From positions 1-15,449 of the forward strand of contig DAOUGD010000186.1 of the NCBI GenBank assembly GCA_034429475.1: DNA of 15,449 nt, given 5' to 3'. Of the stretch, positions 6,970 through 13,840 are shown one piece after another. A program made the translations under genes and the position numbers. Below the pieces are notes generated by a model, which saw only the letters and a list, made by a program, of their open reading frames with translations, was not told where the DNA came from and ran no database searches. Each line of letters opens with the position of its first letter. The first letter of the stretch is position 1. Source of the DNA: JAKQHY01 sp034429475 (GTDB lineage: Bacteria; Chloroflexota; Anaerolineae; B4-G1; SLSP01).

Positions 6970-8526
6970 ATGGATCGCGGCCTGGATTACGAACTGGCCC
7001 GGATGACGGCGGCGCTGCGCGAGCGCGGCGCGCTCCAGGGCGGCGGATGGGGACTGCTGGCGGCGCTGCTCGGCGGCGTGCTGGCCGGCCTCGCGGCGCG
7101 CTTCTGGCCGCTCTGGTATCGCGCCGACCTGACGCTGGCCCTGCTCTGGGCGCTGCTCGGCGGCGCGCTGGCGGGAGCGGTGTTGGGCTACGTCTGGCCG
7201 CGTCCGCTGGCGCGTCGCCTGCGCCGTTTTGACCGCGCTATGCGCCTGGCTGACCGCCTGACGACCGCCTGGGAGCTGCGGCAGGGGCGCATCCAGGCCC
7301 CGTCGGAGATGGCGCGCCTGCAATCTCAAGAAGCCCTCGCGGCGGCGCGGGCGGCGGATGTGCGCGCGGCGTTCCCCTTGCGACTGTCGCGCGAGTTCTA
7401 CGGCGCGCTGTTGGCGACGGCGCTCGCCTTATTGCCCCTCTTGCTGCTGTCCAACCCGCAGGAAGCCACACTCGCGCTCCGCGAAGCGCAGCAGCGTGAG
7501 GCGGAAGCCGCGGCGGAACGGCTGGAAGCCGCGCGCGAGGCCCTGTCGGAATCCCCCGCCCTGGACGAAGCCGCGCGCGAGGCTGCCCTCAAAGCGCTGG
7601 ACGAGGCGTTGCAAACCCTCCAGGATCGCCGCAGCACGCCGGAGGAGCAGCAGGCCGCGTTGACCGAGGCCGAGCGCCAACTCGCGGCGCTGCGCGCGCC
7701 GGAAGCCGAAGCGCAGGTGCAACGCCTCTCGGAGGCCGCGCCGCTTACCGCCGAGGCTGTGGTGCAGCCGTTGGCCGAGGCGTTGCAGCGCGGCGACGTG
7801 GATGCGGCGGCGGCCTACCTGCGCGCGCTGACCGATCCGACCAGCACACCCCTGACAGCGGAGGAAGCCCAGGCGTTGGCCGACGCCTTCACGCAGATAG
7901 CCGACGCCTTGCAGCAGAGCGACCCGGCGCTGGCGCAGCAATTTCAGGACATTGCTCAGGAAATCTACCAGGGCGACGCACAGGGCGCGCGCGAGGCCGT
8001 CCAGAAGGCCGCTGACGCGCTTTCTGAGGTCTCCCAGGCCAACGCTCCCAATCAAGCCCTGGAACAGGCGCAGGCGGGCGTGCAACAGGCTCAGGAGCAG
8101 TTGGGCGCGGCGCAGTCGCCGGGGATGGCCCAAAACCCGCCGGGCGGCGCGCAATCCCCGCAAGGGAGCGCCGGACAGCCGGGCAGCGGCGCCCAGGGCC
8201 AATCGAACGCGGGCGGGTCAGGTTCGACGGGGGAGGGCGCCGGGCAGGGAACCAGCGGTCATCACGAAGACAGCGGGAGCAGCGCGCCCTACGGCGCGAC
8301 CGAGGCGGAGCGCCTGAGCGGCCAGGGCGGCGAGATCACCCTGCCGCGCGAGGCCACCCAGGGGCAAGTCCGGCCCGAAGTGGGTTTGCCCAATCCGTCG
8401 CGCGTCGCCTACCAGGACGTCTACGGCGATTACGTTGAAGCTGCTGAGGCGGACCTGTCGCGCACGGCTTATCCGCCCGCGCTGCGCGCCTACGTCCGCG
8501 AGTATTTTGGCGGGTTGGCGCCGTAA
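6970..8526 (+). CDS. DUF4175-like membrane protein with long helical and low-complexity region
   Basis: A 518-residue protein. Two hydrophobic segments (about 27-47 and 52-75) are followed by the motif RLADRLTTAWELRQG (about 92-106) and a third membrane segment (about 143-161). A long Ala/Glu/Gln-rich, probably coiled-coil region (165-420) comes next, then a Gly/Ser/Gln-rich low-complexity stretch (about 420-480). The conserved C-terminus (about 488-518) ends RAYVREYFGGL. This plan, with its R-L-x-T-A-x-E-L motif and terminal Y-x-x-x-V-R-x-Y-F-x-x-L, matches DUF4175-like proteins usually found with MoxR AAA+ ATPases, DUF58 proteins and ABC permeases. No MoxR or DUF58 gene follows here. The start at 6970 is one base after the permease stop, with GGAG seven bases upstream; a longer frame from 6817 would overlap the permease. 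Function unknown, probably envelope-related. Confidence 0.65.
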   Translation: MDRGLDYELARMTAALRERGALQGGGWGLLAALLGGVLAGLAARFWPLWYRADLTLALLWALLGGALAGAVLGYVWPRPLARRLRRFDRAMRLADRLTTAWELRQGRIQAPSEMARLQSQEALAAARAADVRAAFPLRLSREFYGALLATALALLPLLLLSNPQEATLALREAQQREAEAAAERLEAAREALSESPALDEAAREAALKALDEALQTLQDRRSTPEEQQAALTEAERQLAALRAPEAEAQVQRLSEAAPLTAEAVVQPLAEALQRGDVDAAAAYLRALTDPTSTPLTAEEAQALADAFTQIADALQQSDPALAQQFQDIAQEIYQGDAQGAREAVQKAADALSEVSQANAPNQALEQAQAGVQQAQEQLGAAQSPGMAQNPPGGAQSPQGSAGQPGSGAQGQSNAGGSGSTGEGAGQGTSGHHEDSGSSAPYGATEAERLSGQGGEITLPREATQGQVRPEVGLPNPSRVAYQDVYGDYVEAAEADLSRTAYPPALRAYVREYFGGLAP

Positions 8527-8561
8527 AGAAGCAAGAAGCAAGAAGCAAGAAATGAGAAGCG
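8527..8561 (+). repeat. Five-unit heptamer array (AGAAGCA family) directly after a stop codon
   Basis: AGAAGCA x3, then AGAAATG and AGAAGCG: exactly 5 x 7 nt, beginning at the first base after the TAA stop of the DUF4175-like gene. The last unit merges into the left arm of the terminator at 8557-8593. Confidence 0.8.
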
Positions 8562-8593
8562 GGGCCAGGCGAATTTGCCTGGCCCCGCTTTTT
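8557..8593 (+). terminator. Intrinsic terminator of the permease operon
   Basis: A perfect 14-bp stem, AAGCGGGGCCAGGC (8557-8570) with GCCTGGCCCCGCTT (8577-8590), closes a 6-nt loop (GAATTT) and is followed by further T residues. It is very GC-rich and well placed 30 nt after the last stop codon of the plus-strand pair. Confidence 0.9.
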
Positions 8594-8626
8594 AGCTCTC
8601 AGGGATGAAAATAAGGATGTAATTTA

Positions 8627-8668
8627 AAAACCAAAAATTTTGGTTTTGCCTATTGACTTTTTGGTTTT
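8627..8668. promoter_or_regulatory. Operator-like cluster of TTTTGGTTTT sites upstream of the DUF2089 gene
   Basis: AAAACCAAAA (8627-8636) and TTTTGGTTTT (8638-8647) form a perfect 10-bp palindrome around one central A. A third identical half-site, TTTTGGTTTT, lies at 8659-8668, exactly 21 bp (two helical turns) downstream of the second and inside the promoter spacer. A further ACCAAA is at 8682-8687. In the GC-rich surroundings this AT-rich 60-bp patch is distinctive. A protein bound here would contact the -35 and spacer DNA, so repression or autoregulation by the adjacent DUF2089 protein is a reasonable inference. Confidence 0.6.
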
Positions 8669-8681
8669 TATAACCTATAAT
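8653..8681 (+). promoter_or_regulatory. Near-consensus sigma-70 type promoter of the DUF2089-pentapeptide unit
   Basis: TTGACT (8653-8658), a 17-nt spacer and TATAAT (8676-8681) make an 11-of-12 match to the consensus at ideal spacing. The transcript would start near 8688, immediately ahead of the GGAGG ribosome site at 8691-8695. Confidence 0.85.
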
Positions 8682-8700
8682 ACCAAATATGGAGGTAGAT

Positions 8701-9084
8701 ATGCGCAAAGTTCTGGAACATTGTCCTTCTTGTGGGGGAAAACTGGAAATCACCCGGCTGAACTGTGCTGAGTGCGAGACGATTATCCTGGGGCGTTATG
8801 CCCCCTGTCCTTTTTGCAGCCTGACGCCGGAGAGCGTTTCCTTTTTGGAGAGCTTCATCCGCTGCCGGGGCAACGTCAAGGAGATGGAACGCGAACTGGG
8901 CATCTCTTACTGGACGATCCGCCGGAAGATTGACGAACTCATCGCCGCCCTGGGGCTGGAAGCGGCTCCCGCGTCGCCGGAAGACACACCGCCGGCATTG
9001 GACATCCTGGAACGGGTCAATCGCGGCGAACTCAGCGCGGCTGAGGCGAGCCGGCTGCTGACGGAGTTGCGCGCGGCGAGTTAA
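8701..9084 (+). CDS. DUF2089 family zinc-ribbon/helix-turn-helix protein
   Basis: A 127-residue putative transcription regulator. Residues 1-40 form a zinc ribbon (Cys8, Cys11, Cys22, Cys25) with an extra CPFC pair at 36-39. The DUF2089 core includes LESFIRCRGNVKEMERELGIS (about 49-69) and a predicted helix-turn-helix ending TIRRKIDELIAALG (about 72-85). After a short Pro-rich linker, residues 100-123 (LDILERVNRGELSAAEASRLL and onward) match the YvlB/LiaX-type SHOCT-like helical motif. GGAGG five bases upstream selects the ATG at 8701 over the ATG at 8689, which would overlap the ribosome site. The gene is driven by the promoter at 8653-8681, whose operator-like repeats suggest autoregulation. 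The pentapeptide gene follows 83 nt downstream with no terminator between, and shares the C-terminal motif. Confidence 0.85.
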   Translation: MRKVLEHCPSCGGKLEITRLNCAECETIILGRYAPCPFCSLTPESVSFLESFIRCRGNVKEMERELGISYWTIRRKIDELIAALGLEAAPASPEDTPPALDILERVNRGELSAAEASRLLTELRAAS

Positions 9085-9112
9085 GAGTTGCGAGTTAGGA
9101 GTTAGGAGTTGC
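9078..9112 (+). repeat. Five-unit heptamer array (GAGTTAG family) overlapping a stop codon
   Basis: GAGTTAA, GAGTTGC, GAGTTAG, GAGTTAG, GAGTTGC: exactly 5 x 7 nt. The first unit supplies part of the final Ser codon and the TAA stop of the DUF2089 gene. It is the same family as the array at 1731-1765 and has the same orientation relative to its gene. Confidence 0.8.
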
Positions 9113-9167
9113 GGATGGTGTGTGGCATCATCCGTTGCTAAAACTTTGATACAAGGAGAAAAAAGCA

Positions 9168-10022
9168 ATGAGTGAGCAATTGAAGGTTTTGGAAATGTTG
9201 GAAACCGGCAAGATCACGGTCGCCGACGCCCAAAAGTTGTTGGCGGCGTTGCCGGCAGGAGAGGTCCCAGCGGTGGACGCGCCTGCCGCGTCCTTTAACC
9301 CCTATCGCGGGATCAACGTTGAGGATCAGGCGGCGGACATCCCTGAGATTGTCCTGGGGAATTATACGCTGAGCGGCGCGAATCTGCGCGGCGCCAATCT
9401 CCAGGGGGCGAAGCTGGACGGCGTGAATCTGGACGGGGCCAACCTGGGCAACGCCGACTTGCGGAACGCCGATCTGCGCGGCGCAGACTTGAGCGGCGCG
9501 AATCTCGACGGTGCCCGCCTAAGTGGCGCCAACTTGCAGGGAGCGGATTTGAGCGGCGCGAATCTGGATGGCGCGGATTTGAGCGGCGCGAATTTGCCGG
9601 GCGCAGATTTGAGCGGCGCGAATCTCGACGACGCCAACTTTTCCGGCAGTGTTCTGCACAATGCGGATTTGAGCGGGGCAAATCTGGATGGCGCGAATTT
9701 TGCCCAGACGCACTTGCAGAACACCGACTTGAGCGGCGCCAACCTGTCCGGCGCCGACTTTTCCGGGGCCAATTTGCAGAACGCGGATTTGAGCGGCGCG
9801 AATCTGGACGGCGCCAACTTCACCGGCGCCGACTTGCAGGGCGCCGACCTGAGCGGGGCCGACCTCGCGCACGCTGACTTTCAGGGCGTCTCCTACCCCG
9901 GCCTGGATATGTCCGGCGCGACGATGCCGGGCTTCCGCTTCCGGGGCAACCAGCCCGCGCCAACGGTTGAAGAAGTTGAACCGGCAGAGCCGGAAGAGGA
10001 TGAGGCAGCGGAAAGCGAATAA
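9168..10022 (+). CDS. Pentapeptide-repeat protein with N-terminal SHOCT-like motif
   Basis: A 284-residue protein in three parts. Residues 4-28 (LKVLEMLETGKITVADAQKLL region) match the YvlB/LiaX-type helical motif also found at the end of the DUF2089 protein. Residues 68-257 are about 38 consecutive pentapeptides of A(D/N)LxG type, without a break, enough for roughly nine to ten coils of a right-handed quadrilateral beta-helix. Residues 262-284 are an acidic Glu/Pro tail. There is no signal peptide or membrane segment, so it is probably cytosolic. AAGGAG precedes the ATG at 9168. It follows the DUF2089 gene and ends at the terminator at 10045-10084. Some pentapeptide proteins mimic DNA (the Qnr/MfpA gyrase-binding type), but nothing here demonstrates that. 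The partner may be the DUF2089 regulator. Confidence 0.88.
   Translation: MSEQLKVLEMLETGKITVADAQKLLAALPAGEVPAVDAPAASFNPYRGINVEDQAADIPEIVLGNYTLSGANLRGANLQGAKLDGVNLDGANLGNADLRNADLRGADLSGANLDGARLSGANLQGADLSGANLDGADLSGANLPGADLSGANLDDANFSGSVLHNADLSGANLDGANFAQTHLQNTDLSGANLSGADFSGANLQNADLSGANLDGANFTGADLQGADLSGADLAHADFQGVSYPGLDMSGATMPGFRFRGNQPAPTVEEVEPAEPEEDEAAESE
9481..9870 (+). repeat. 60-bp higher-order repeat inside the pentapeptide gene
   Basis: The string GANNTGAGCGG plus GCGAA or a close variant recurs with GAGCGG (or its variant position) at 9491, 9551, 9611, 9671, 9731, 9791 and 9851, exactly 60 bp apart, with extra copies at 9581 and, more diverged, at 9521. Sixty bp encode 20 residues, one full coil of the beta-helix, so the LSGAN pentapeptide occupies the same face in seven successive coils. 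Confidence 0.8.
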
Positions 10023-10044
10023 ATTGCCTCTGCAAGTGACTTGA

Positions 10045-10084
10045 AATGTAAAGACGGCTCGTCAGAGCCGTCTTTACATTTTTC
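10045..10084 (+). terminator. Intrinsic terminator after the pentapeptide gene, possibly bidirectional
   Basis: A perfect 17-bp stem, AAATGTAAAGACGGCTC (10045-10061) with GAGCCGTCTTTACATTT (10066-10082), closes a GTCA tetraloop and runs into a T-tract. It lies 22 nt after the stop of the plus-strand gene. The opposing A-tract would let it also stop transcripts of the convergent glnE gene. Confidence 0.92.
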
Positions 10085-10138
10085 TCAACGGATGAAAACG
10101 GAAGAAATCCGTTCCAATCCGTTCAATCCGTTGAGAAA
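10081..10138. repeat. CTCAACGGAT-type dispersed inverted repeat, copy 2
   Basis: TTTCTCAACGGAT (10081-10093) is the exact reverse complement of ATCCGTTGAGAAA (10126-10138). An inner AACGGA (10097-10102)/TCCGTT (10108-10113) pair is nested inside. The right side repeats the TCCGTT unit three times. It lies 11 nt beyond the stop of glnE on the minus strand. It matches copy 1 (5120-5182) in plan, and both right flanks read ATCCGTTCAATCCGTTGAG. Confidence 0.75.
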
Positions 10139-10149
10139 TATGGGATGAA

Positions 10150-13100
10150 CTACAACAACCGCCCGCTGATCTCCTGCACGCTGCGCGAGTACATCGTCAG
10201 TTCGTCGCGCAGGCGCGCCACGTCGTCGCCGTAGCGGAGGCGGCGGGCGAGGAAGGCGAAGGCTTCGCTGTCGGGCGGCGGGGTGGAGAGGTCTTTGTTG
10301 TTGCCGCGCACCATCCGCAGGCCATCAATGAGCCAGCGCAAGAAGGTATGCGCTTTCCGCAGTCGGGTGTAGTCGGCCTCGTTCAGAATCCCGGCTTCGG
10401 CCAACGTCGCCAGCGCCGCGCGGGTGTTGGTCTGCCGCAGGGCCGGCAGCGTCGCCCCGTGCGCGATTTGCAGCCCCTGCACCACGTATTCCAGGTCTAC
10501 CAGGCCGCCGGGGCTGTACTTGGCGTTGAACGTCCCGCCTGTCACCAGGTGGCGAATCTGCCGCTCGCGCATCGCCCGCATCGCCGTCGCGTCGAACGGC
10601 TCGCCGGTGTAGACGAACTGATCGCGCAGGGACGTGATGGCCTGCCCTAGCTCGACGTTCCCCGCGATGGGGCGCAGTTTGACGAGCGCCTGCCGCTCGT
10701 AGGCCCACGCCGGCCCCTCCGGCGCAAAGTACCGCTGGAAGGAGTCCAGCGAGACGGCCATGCTGCCCGCTTTGCCGTAGGGGCGCAGTTGCAGATCGAT
10801 CTCGAAGATGCCCTCCCGTTTGGCTTGAATCGCCGCCACAAAGGCCTGCACGACCTTTTCGTAAAATTCGGCGGTGGTGATGATAGTTGGTCCGGTTGTC
10901 CAGCCGTTGCCGGAGTAGATGAACAGCAATTCGATGTCCGAGGCGAACCCCAGTTCGTAGCCGCCGCACTTCCCCAGGGCGCAGACCGTCATGTCGCTGA
11001 CGTCGCCGTTTTCTAAACACGGGTCGCCATACACGGCGCGCAAATCCTCGTGGCACAGGTGGTACACGGCGTTGACGACCACTTCCGCCAGGGCCGTCAG
11101 TTCCTCCGAAAATTCATCGAATTCCTGCGTGTGTCCCAGGATGTGGCGCATGTCAATGCGAAACATTTCCCGGTCTTTGAAAGCGTTGAGTGTTTTGCGC
11201 CACGGCGCGTCCTCGCTGAGCGGCTGCGGCCCATCGTGGACGGGGCGCAGTTCGGCTTCCAGCTCCGCCTGCAACTGCGCTCGGCTTTTCATCGTGTGCA
11301 GCGCATCCACATCGCGCACCACGGGGAAGAGGTTGGCGTATTGCATCCGCAGGAAATCCTCCCAGAGAAAATCGCTGACGCCGAGCAGCCGCGCCAGGGC
11401 GTTGAGGACTTCGGGACGCTCCAACGAGGCCAGCTCGTCCGTCCAGTCGTCGCGCTGGAAGCGCTGGCCGATGAACTCGCGGAAGTGCAGCAGCGCGGTC
11501 TCGGGGTTGGGCGATTGCGGCAGCAGGTGGGTGAAGTGTTTGGTCAACACGGAGGCGACACGGAGTTGGTGCAGCTTCTCCGGGGACGTGATTTTGTGGC
11601 CGTTGGCGTCGGTGACGTAAAGCACGTCGTGGACGCGCGCCCCGGCGGAATCCACCGTCATCCGGGCGATGTAGACGCGCTGGTAGGCCAGGGCGTTGGT
11701 AAATTCGTAGAGAAACCCGCTGGTATCCAGGGCGTCAATGTGGAGCACCGTGTAGGCGGGATCGGCCTCGTTGTCTATCTGGATTTCGATGGGATAGAGC
11801 GGCGCGGCGACGGTGGGCGTCTCGCGGAGCGTGTCGGCCCAGCGTTTGGCGAGCAGGCCGCGCGCTTCGCGGCGCTGGCCCTCGTTCATCAACGCCAGCA
11901 GGTGCGCGAGGTCGGCGTGGTACTGCTGCCACGTGTCCGCCGTCACCGCCTTGTGTTCGGGCAGAACGGTGAACACGTCCACGATTTTGCGGCGCGCGTC
12001 CTGGCGTTGGGCGGGGTCGGCGGGTTCGTAGGTGAAGACGTTCCCATCCGCGATGGTGCAGCCGTAGACGAAGATCAGGCCGCAGATCAGCGACAGTTCG
12101 CCCAAGTAGTCGTAGGCGACGACGGTGAGCCGCCAGCCGCCGTTATCCAGCGGCGCCGCCTCGATTTCGACTTGCTGCGCGGCGTTGAGCTGCCCGGCCA
12201 GCACGGCGTGGCGACGGATTTCGTCCGGCGTGAACGTTTCGGCATACGAGGGCGCCATACGGGCGATGTGCGTGGAGAGGTCGCCTTTGAGCGGCTGCGG
12301 GCTGCGCGGCCTCGATGGATTTTCCATAGTCTCATCCCCTAAATAGTGCAAATACACCCGGCGGATGGCGCGCCGGTGTTGTTCGTAACGGGCCAGGAAT
12401 TGCTCGCGGGCGTCCGGCCCGGCAAATCCCAGCCGCCGGGCCAGGTGATCCAGCGCGACCGCGTCGTCGGGCAGGGTGTGCGTCTGGCGGTAGTGCAGCA
12501 TTTGCAGGTGATGCTCGACGGTGCGCAGGAAGACGTAGCCGGTGGCGAGCGTCTGCTCATCCTCGCCAGCGAGCAGGCCGCGTGCGGCGAGGCGCGGCAG
12601 GACGTCCAGGGTGTTCCCGCCGTGCAGGTCGCGGCAGGCGCCGCCGTGGATCATCTGCAAGGATTGGACGACGAATTCGGCGTCGCGGATGGAGCCTTCG
12701 CCCAGTTTGACCTCGCCCCACGCGCGACCCTCTTGATGCAGTTGGTCTTCAGTGCGCTGTTTCATCGCGCGCGCGCCGTCGCGGATGGCGGCGGCCTGGC
12801 CTGGCTCGTGGGTGTCCGCATAGATGAACGGCGCGATCTGTTGCAAACACTCCACGCCCAGCGCTATGTCCCCGGCGATGGGGCGCGCTTTGAGGAGGGC
12901 CTGCTTTTCCCACAGGCGCGCGTTCCGGTCGAGGTATTTGAGATACCCCGGCAGCGAGGTGATAAGCGGCCCTACCTGTCCCCAGGGGCGCAGGCGCATG
13001 TCCACGCGGTAGAGGAAGCCCTCGCTCGTCACCCGCGTCAGCGCCTCGATGAACCGCTCGCCCAGCCGTTGGTAAGCCCCCGCGTCCTGCCGGGCCAGGA

Positions 13101-13833
13101 AGAGCAGGTCAATGTCGGAACTGTAATTCAACTCCCCGCCGCCGAGCTTGCCCATCGCCAGCACCACGAAGCCGGCGGGGGATTGGCCGGTCTGCTGCGC
13201 GGCCAATTCCAGGCAGACTTGCGCCAGGCTGTCGGCCAGGTGCGACAGTTGGAGCGTCACCGCCGGCAGGTCGCACAGGCCGAGCAGGTCGCCCGCGCCG
13301 ATGCGCAGCAGTTCGCCGCGTTGGAAGCGCCGCAGCGCATCCCATTGCGCCGCCACACCGTCCGCGCTCTGCTCCTCGGCGGCGGCGTAGAGGTCGGCGC
13401 AGAGTTGTGCCACACTTTTCGGCTGCGTGAGCCGTTTGTGGGCGATCAGAGGTGGGAAGTATTCCGGGTTGCGCAGCAGGATTTCGGTCAAGAACTGGCT
13501 GCCCGCGAAGAGTTTGACCAGGATTTCGACGGCGCGGGGGTTTTGCGCCAGGTAGTGCAGTGTGCCGGATTTATCGGCGGCGCTGCGGATGAAGCGTTCC
13601 AGGTTGACGAGGACATGGTCGGCGTTGGCGGCGTCGGCCAGGGCCATCAGCAGGGCGGGCAGCAGCGCCGAGAGGGCCGCCGAGTCCTGCGCGTCGGCGG
13701 CGATGCGCAGCAGGCCGCGATGCGCCGCCCGCCAGTCGGTCACGCCGACGGGGCGCAGCCAGCTTTGGATGGTTTCGGCAGGGGTGTGTTCCGAGAGCAG
13801 CGCGCGAGCGCGTTCGTAATATGGATAGGACAT
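10150..13833 (-). CDS. glnE: Bifunctional glutamine synthetase adenylyltransferase/adenylyl-removing enzyme with internal ACT domains
   Basis: This enzyme adenylylates and de-adenylylates glutamine synthetase to set its activity by nitrogen status. In 1227 residues two nucleotidyltransferase halves are visible. The N-terminal one has GKLGGGELNYSSDIDLLFL (about 228-246), MRLRPWG (279-285) and EGSIRDAEFVVQ (379-390). The C-terminal one has GKCGGYELGFASDIELLFI (about 954-972), LQLRPYGKAG (1014-1023) and SPGGLVDLEYVVQ (1107-1119). By family precedent the N-half removes and the C-half adds AMP. Between them, about 551-625 and 690-760, lie two ACT-like domains with D-x-x-G-x-L-x-x-(I/F) cores, the second closely GlnD-like (ALDTSGFLYEF...DVLYVTD). 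E. coli GlnE is 946 residues, so the extra ~280 are these domains. The ATG at 13833 has no Shine-Dalgarno; a TTG 42 nt upstream lies in a repeat and was rejected. The PII and glutamine synthetase genes are not in the window. Confidence 0.93.
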   Translation of the reverse strand: MSYPYYERARALLSEHTPAETIQSWLRPVGVTDWRAAHRGLLRIAADAQDSAALSALLPALLMALADAANADHVLVNLERFIRSAADKSGTLHYLAQNPRAVEILVKLFAGSQFLTEILLRNPEYFPPLIAHKRLTQPKSVAQLCADLYAAAEEQSADGVAAQWDALRRFQRGELLRIGAGDLLGLCDLPAVTLQLSHLADSLAQVCLELAAQQTGQSPAGFVVLAMGKLGGGELNYSSDIDLLFLARQDAGAYQRLGERFIEALTRVTSEGFLYRVDMRLRPWGQVGPLITSLPGYLKYLDRNARLWEKQALLKARPIAGDIALGVECLQQIAPFIYADTHEPGQAAAIRDGARAMKQRTEDQLHQEGRAWGEVKLGEGSIRDAEFVVQSLQMIHGGACRDLHGGNTLDVLPRLAARGLLAGEDEQTLATGYVFLRTVEHHLQMLHYRQTHTLPDDAVALDHLARRLGFAGPDAREQFLARYEQHRRAIRRVYLHYLGDETMENPSRPRSPQPLKGDLSTHIARMAPSYAETFTPDEIRRHAVLAGQLNAAQQVEIEAAPLDNGGWRLTVVAYDYLGELSLICGLIFVYGCTIADGNVFTYEPADPAQRQDARRKIVDVFTVLPEHKAVTADTWQQYHADLAHLLALMNEGQRREARGLLAKRWADTLRETPTVAAPLYPIEIQIDNEADPAYTVLHIDALDTSGFLYEFTNALAYQRVYIARMTVDSAGARVHDVLYVTDANGHKITSPEKLHQLRVASVLTKHFTHLLPQSPNPETALLHFREFIGQRFQRDDWTDELASLERPEVLNALARLLGVSDFLWEDFLRMQYANLFPVVRDVDALHTMKSRAQLQAELEAELRPVHDGPQPLSEDAPWRKTLNAFKDREMFRIDMRHILGHTQEFDEFSEELTALAEVVVNAVYHLCHEDLRAVYGDPCLENGDVSDMTVCALGKCGGYELGFASDIELLFIYSGNGWTTGPTIITTAEFYEKVVQAFVAAIQAKREGIFEIDLQLRPYGKAGSMAVSLDSFQRYFAPEGPAWAYERQALVKLRPIAGNVELGQAITSLRDQFVYTGEPFDATAMRAMRERQIRHLVTGGTFNAKYSPGGLVDLEYVVQGLQIAHGATLPALRQTNTRAALATLAEAGILNEADYTRLRKAHTFLRWLIDGLRMVRGNNKDLSTPPPDSEAFAFLARRLRYGDDVARLRDELTMYSRSVQEISGRLL

Positions 13834-13840
13834 GGAAAAA

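Noticed and set aside
8133..8280. Gly/Ser/Gln-rich stretch considered as a frameshift or separate gene
   Set aside because: The frame stays open into a conserved C-terminal motif, so it is a low-complexity linker in one protein.
8527..9112. Heptamer arrays considered as CRISPR repeats
   Set aside because: Units are 7 nt with no spacers, and no cas gene is present.
8668..9168. Minus-strand frame containing LLTPNSQLLT
   Set aside because: That phrase is the translation of the GAGTTAG heptamer array; the frame opposes the DUF2089 gene and its promoter.
9362..9823. Antisense frame with repeated APLKSA/RFAPLKSA units
   Set aside because: The periodicity is simply the reverse complement of the pentapeptide repeats; such spurious repeat proteins are a known annotation artefact.
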